51,152 nucleotides of DNA from Bacteroidota bacterium (GTDB lineage Bacteria; Bacteroidota; Bacteroidia; AKYH767-A; 2013-40CM-41-45), in assembly GCA_016711505.1 (NCBI GenBank), contig JADJSV010000012.1, positions 1 through 51,152 of the forward strand, given 5' to 3'. The notes below the pieces were generated by a model. That model searched no databases and was not told the origin of the DNA. It saw only the letters and a list, made by a program, of their open reading frames with translations. Positions 47,729 to 51,152 of this stretch are shown piece by piece. How positions within the stretch are numbered: the first letter of the stretch is position 1; each line of letters begins with the position of its first letter. The position numbers and the translations under genes are program-made.

Positions 47729-48695
47729 ATGGCGTCAGGATTTTTTGCATTATTAGATGATATTTCAGCATTGGTAAAAGTAAGCGCAGCCAGTCTGGAT
47801 GATGTACCTACTCAGGTCGCCAAGACCACAGGAAAAGTTTCGGGCATTGTCATTGACGATACAGCGGTTACTCCAAAGTATGTAGTGGGCCTTGATCCAT
47901 CCCGCGAACTTTCTATCATTTATAAAATTGCCAAAAAATCACTGATAAATAAATTACTTATTCTCAGCCCCGCTGCCTTTGTGCTTGGATACTTTGCGCC
48001 TTGGGCAATTACTCCTGTTCTAATGTTTAGTGGAGCATATTTATGTTTCGAAGGTTATGAAAAGGTACATTCTATGTTCAGTAGACATGATAATGCACAT
48101 GTTAATATTGAAGAGATAAAAGCTATTACACCGGAGGAGCTGGAGAAAGAACGAGTTACAAGTGCTGTTCGTACGGATATTATCTTGTCAGCGGAAATCA
48201 TGGCAATTGCATATAGCCAGGTTGTGGGCAGCCCTATATTAAACCAGATAGTGGTGATGTTGGCAGTAGCTGTTTTTATTACAATTGCAGTCTATGGACT
48301 TGTTGGCTTTATTGTAAAACTGGATGATATAGGAGTACACTTAGCTCAGGAAAAATATCACAGCTTTACCCGGAAATTCGGTCGTGGAATTGTAAAATCT
48401 ATGCCGCATATCTTAAGTGTATTAAGCGTTGTCGGTACTGCTGCCATGCTTTGGGTAGGTGCAGAGATCATAGCGCATGGCATTCCATTTACAAATCATT
48501 TTACTTCACGATCTTGAAACCAAATTATCTGCAATGCCTGTTGTAGCCTGGTTTGCTAAGGCAGTTGCTTGTGCTATTGCCGGATTGATCTTAGGCTTTG
48601 TTGTGGAGAAAATTGTTTTACTTGTGAAGAAAGGTTTTAAAAGCAAAAGTAAAACCAATATTGAGGACTATCCTTTTCACACTTATGTCCCATGA
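47729..48695 (+). CDS. DUF808 family (YedI-like) membrane protein, one frameshift
   Basis: This multi-pass inner-membrane protein opens MASGFFALLDDISALVKVSAASLDDV, a nearly invariant family start, and continues VGLDPSRELSIIYKIAKKSLINK. About six membrane segments follow, for example LLILSPAAFVLGYFAPWAIT and VVMLAVAVFITIAVYGLVGF. A frame change near 48505 joins a last hydrophobic stretch, WFAKAVACAIAGLILGFVVEKIV, and a basic tail ending YPFHTYVP. The corrected length of about 320 residues fits the family. Function is unknown. Confidence 0.9.
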
Positions 48696-48756
48696 TCAAT
48701 TGATCGCATCCTTTTTCTGTTAAGCGCAGTTTCGTTGCATACGTGATCTATTCCTA

Positions 48757-50303
48757 TTATTCCACCACTACCTTTCCTTGCTTAATTTCACCTTCTTTTG
48801 ACATCACCTGAATAAAATAAACTCCTGAGTATTGATTCAAATCAATCTCGGTTGTACAACAACTTATCTGATGTGAATAAATTATTTGCCCAAAGTGTAT
48901 TGAATATCCTCCAATGTTTTAATTTCTGCATCACCACTATTAATGTAAAATATTCCTTTATTTGGATTTGGGTAAATGGATAAATACATTCCCTAATACA
49001 AATTTGAGTGCAAATTTGTTTCGAAAATGTTTTCAGGCTTGATACTACTCCTGGATTTGTTGAAATCCCATAGAGTTGTTGTATAGGGGGATTCGACAAA
49101 TAATAAACACCTTCCTGGCTTATTGGAAACCTGGAAGTATCCCTACAATTAGAATTTCCAATAGAATCAGTTTTCACAAAAGTATATTTATGCTATCAGG
49201 TTGTACACCGTTTAAATAAGTATAACCAACAAGAGCATATCCCCCCCATCTTGTGACTGTATGATTGATGAAGATTTATCATTCCAAATATCACCGTATG
49301 TTTTAGCCATTCAAAATTTCCTACTGAATCGCTTTTTCTTATTAAGAATGCGTGGTTTGCACAAGCCAATCTGTTTTGTGCTTCCTGTAATAGCATACCC
49401 CCTGGATCTGACGTTTGATTACATCCTCACCTGCTTCCTAAAATGTATTACCGTAAGTTTTAAACCAAAGGGGATTTCCTGCACTGTCTGTTTTTAACAA
49501 AAATATCTTGATCTGCACCAAAGCATTGGGTAAAAAGGACCGGTAACAATAAATCCATTATCACTTGTATGCACCATTTTGTTGGCTATCATCGACATAT
49601 TACCACCATTCGTGAAAAATCTTTTGCCCAAATAAAATTTCCATATTGGTCTAACTTAATAAGTGAGAAAAATATGACTGTGATGCCGATCGTAATATAA
49701 TTAATCCACTATCACTACATTGGTAAATTGATTTTATCAAGGTTTGAAAGTAGGCGGGAGAAATTAAATACGACCAGATAATATTTCCAGATGAATTGTT
49801 CTGTAAATTGCAAGGACCTGTAAATTGTCTGGCAGTTCCTCCCAGTCAAATCCAATACTTATTTTTTGTATACAATATAACTCATCATATTCAACGGCAG
49901 TCTCCGATAAGTAGTTGTTTGCTTAACATTACCTAAAGAATCAGTTGTTATAAATATTCCGAATCTTGAATGACCTGTTCCAAAACCCAGGTACTACCAA
50001 CAAGAGAAAATCCGCCATCCTGATTTGAAATCATATCATAAGGTATATCGCTGTTTACACCAAAGAAATCTTTAACCCATTTGATGCTCCCATCGCTAGC
50101 CATGTTCATTAAAAAGATATTTCCACCGGCACCAAAACCTTGAGTGACACCGGTTATGAAAAAGTCGCCGTTATTATTTTGAATGATTTTAGAAGCATAA
50201 TCCACATAATGAGTACCATAGTTTTTTTGAAATGTCAACTGCGCAGTCAATTCTTTTGCTACGAATACCAAGAAAAATAGTATTAAGCGTGCCTTTTCTT
50301 CAT
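48757..50303 (-). CDS. Secreted T9SS protein with beta-propeller-like repeats, heavily frameshifted
   Basis: From ATG 50303 a frame change within the first codons restores a signal peptide (ILFFLVFVAKELTAQLTFQ). The body has repeats such as FITGVTQGFGAGGNIFLMNM and DGSIKWVKDFFG, of the delta-60 or propeller type found in many T9SS proteins of Bacteroidota. The end is a sorting domain: LNQYSGVYFIQVMSKEGEIK and GKVVVE, stop at 48757. Frames change at least eight times between 49000 and 50000. It probably encoded about 510 residues. The composite reading is credible at both ends but not throughout. Confidence 0.6.
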
Positions 50304-50494
50304 AGAGTTAAAATATTGCCATAATGTATTTGCCACTCAACCAAAGGTGGAATTTAGGAAAACGATTGATTGTAAAACCTCAATAATTTTTTCCAAATTA
50401 ATTGTCCTAAAATACAAGTATATCAATTTTTACTGAATTCCTGAACAATTTGCCCTAATTTTATAATGCGATTCCGAAACCATGATGCTTAATT

Positions 50495-50865
50495 TTCTCC
50501 CGCAGATCTCGCAGATTCCGTAGATTCATCGCAGATTTTTGTTGTCTTTGAGTGCCTTGTGAATTGTAAAAATCGGCGGGATCCTTGGGAAATAAACAGC
50601 GCTTAAAAATTTCCACAGATTTTCGCAGATAAAGGCGCAGATAAGGCGCAGATCGGTGATGGGTTTACAAAGACTTTACGCATATGATAAGTATTATTAA
50701 TTAAAATCAGATTTTGTGATTTGCTTAGCTGATAAAATTATTGGCGCTTCTAACTAAAACTCTTTAATTACTTTCACAAGATCTGCGCCTATCGGATTTA
50801 TCTGTGAGATCTGCGGGAAATTATTTTTTTTGAAAAATTTCCCGCAGATCTCCGATAGCTATTGA
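50495..50865. repeat. Array of CGCAGA-type palindromic repeats
   Basis: Four tracts of the same repeat family lie here: left-type at 50495-50541, 50609-50655 and 50836-50865, right-type at 50776-50822. The 16-nt arms 50807-50822 and 50836-50851 are perfect reverse complements (AGATCTGCGGGAAATT). The tract at 50609 and that at 50776 also pair imperfectly over about 45 nt. There is no gene in 50304-51152. Confidence 0.75.
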
Positions 50866-50977
50866 CAAAAAGCGAAAAATGAGGAATCCGAACTACTACG
50901 GCATTACAATGTTTCACTGGTGTTTTAAAATTGATTTCTTGATTTTTACTTATAAAAGATGAAAGGATATTATTGTT

Positions 50978-51050
50978 TATGCGACCCTCTTCGGCGTCGG
51001 GCTCGTCAGGGCTTTTTCCTTTGCTAAATACATGACCTCTTCGAGGCTCT
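50978..51050. repeat. Diverged GACCC palindromes like those at 20268-20840
   Basis: GCGACCCTCTTCGGCGTCGG (50981-51000) and ACCTCTTCGAGGC (51035-51047) resemble the GACCCC palindrome family after TATGC. The second is also like GCCTCTTCGAGGC at 26218. They mark the end of the repeat-rich terminal stretch. Confidence 0.5.
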
Positions 51051-51152
51051 GCAATTTGTGAAGAAGGTTGCCAATTTGATAGTGGTTACTCTTCAAAAAT
51101 GTTTTTGAAAAAAAAAATTAATTTGATTCGTTTAGAAGTAAAATAAGATCTG

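Overview
The window looks like chromosomal DNA of an environmental member of the phylum Bacteroidota. The evidence is low GC content, six secreted proteins with type IX secretion (T9SS) C-terminal sorting domains, a DUF4270 lipoprotein next to glmS, an AHA1/ArsR pair, and promoter elements of the Bacteroidota type (TTTG, then TAnnTTTG). No tRNA, rRNA or CRISPR array was seen.

Layout. 1-8.4 kb: a partial cysteine desulfurase, a leucine-rich-repeat T9SS protein, two tandem paralogous multi-pass membrane proteins (the second with a fascin-like C-terminus) and a YdjM-like membrane protein. All are interrupted by frameshifts. 8.4-10.1 kb: an IS110-family element, followed by a palindromic repeat that was its target and by an unoccupied copy of that repeat. 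10.1-26.2 kb: mostly intact housekeeping genes. These are an LpxR-like lipid A deacylase, panC, a three-gene unit (starch-synthase-like protein, DUF4270 lipoprotein, glmS), an alpha/beta-hydrolase-fold protein without its nucleophile, nfu and mrp (Fe-S assembly), an alkyltransferase-like DNA repair protein, trmB, a T9SS protein and a glycosyltransferase. Between them lie several families of large palindromic repeats. 26.5-33.5 kb: a lipoprotein, a gamma-carbonic anhydrase, a decayed von Willebrand A-like lipoprotein, murI, and a divergent oxyR/katG pair with a visible OxyR-type operator. 33.5-43 kb: outer-membrane and inner-membrane proteins, a LytTR regulator, hydrolases, an ArsR-SRPBCC-small protein operon and a large SprB-like T9SS protein. 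43-44.6 kb: a second copy of the same IS110 element, also beside the same kind of palindrome. 44.7-51.1 kb: T9SS proteins, a hydrolase, a DUF1801 protein, a DUF808 protein and a terminal repeat-rich stretch.

The most striking observation concerns the two IS110 copies. The 267 nt between the transposase stop and the right end are identical in both. They contain, in order, a stretch complementary to the right half of the insertion target, a stretch identical to the left target half, a stretch identical to the element's right end, and a stretch that can pair (with two G-T wobbles) with its left end. This is what a bispecific bridge/seek RNA would carry. The empty target at 9956-9990 confirms the reconstructed insertion site at the foot of a REP-like palindrome.

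Many frameshifts fall in homopolymers, and the two IS copies differ mostly by such indels. Much of the gene breakage, especially near the ends of the window, is therefore probably sequencing or consensus error rather than biology.
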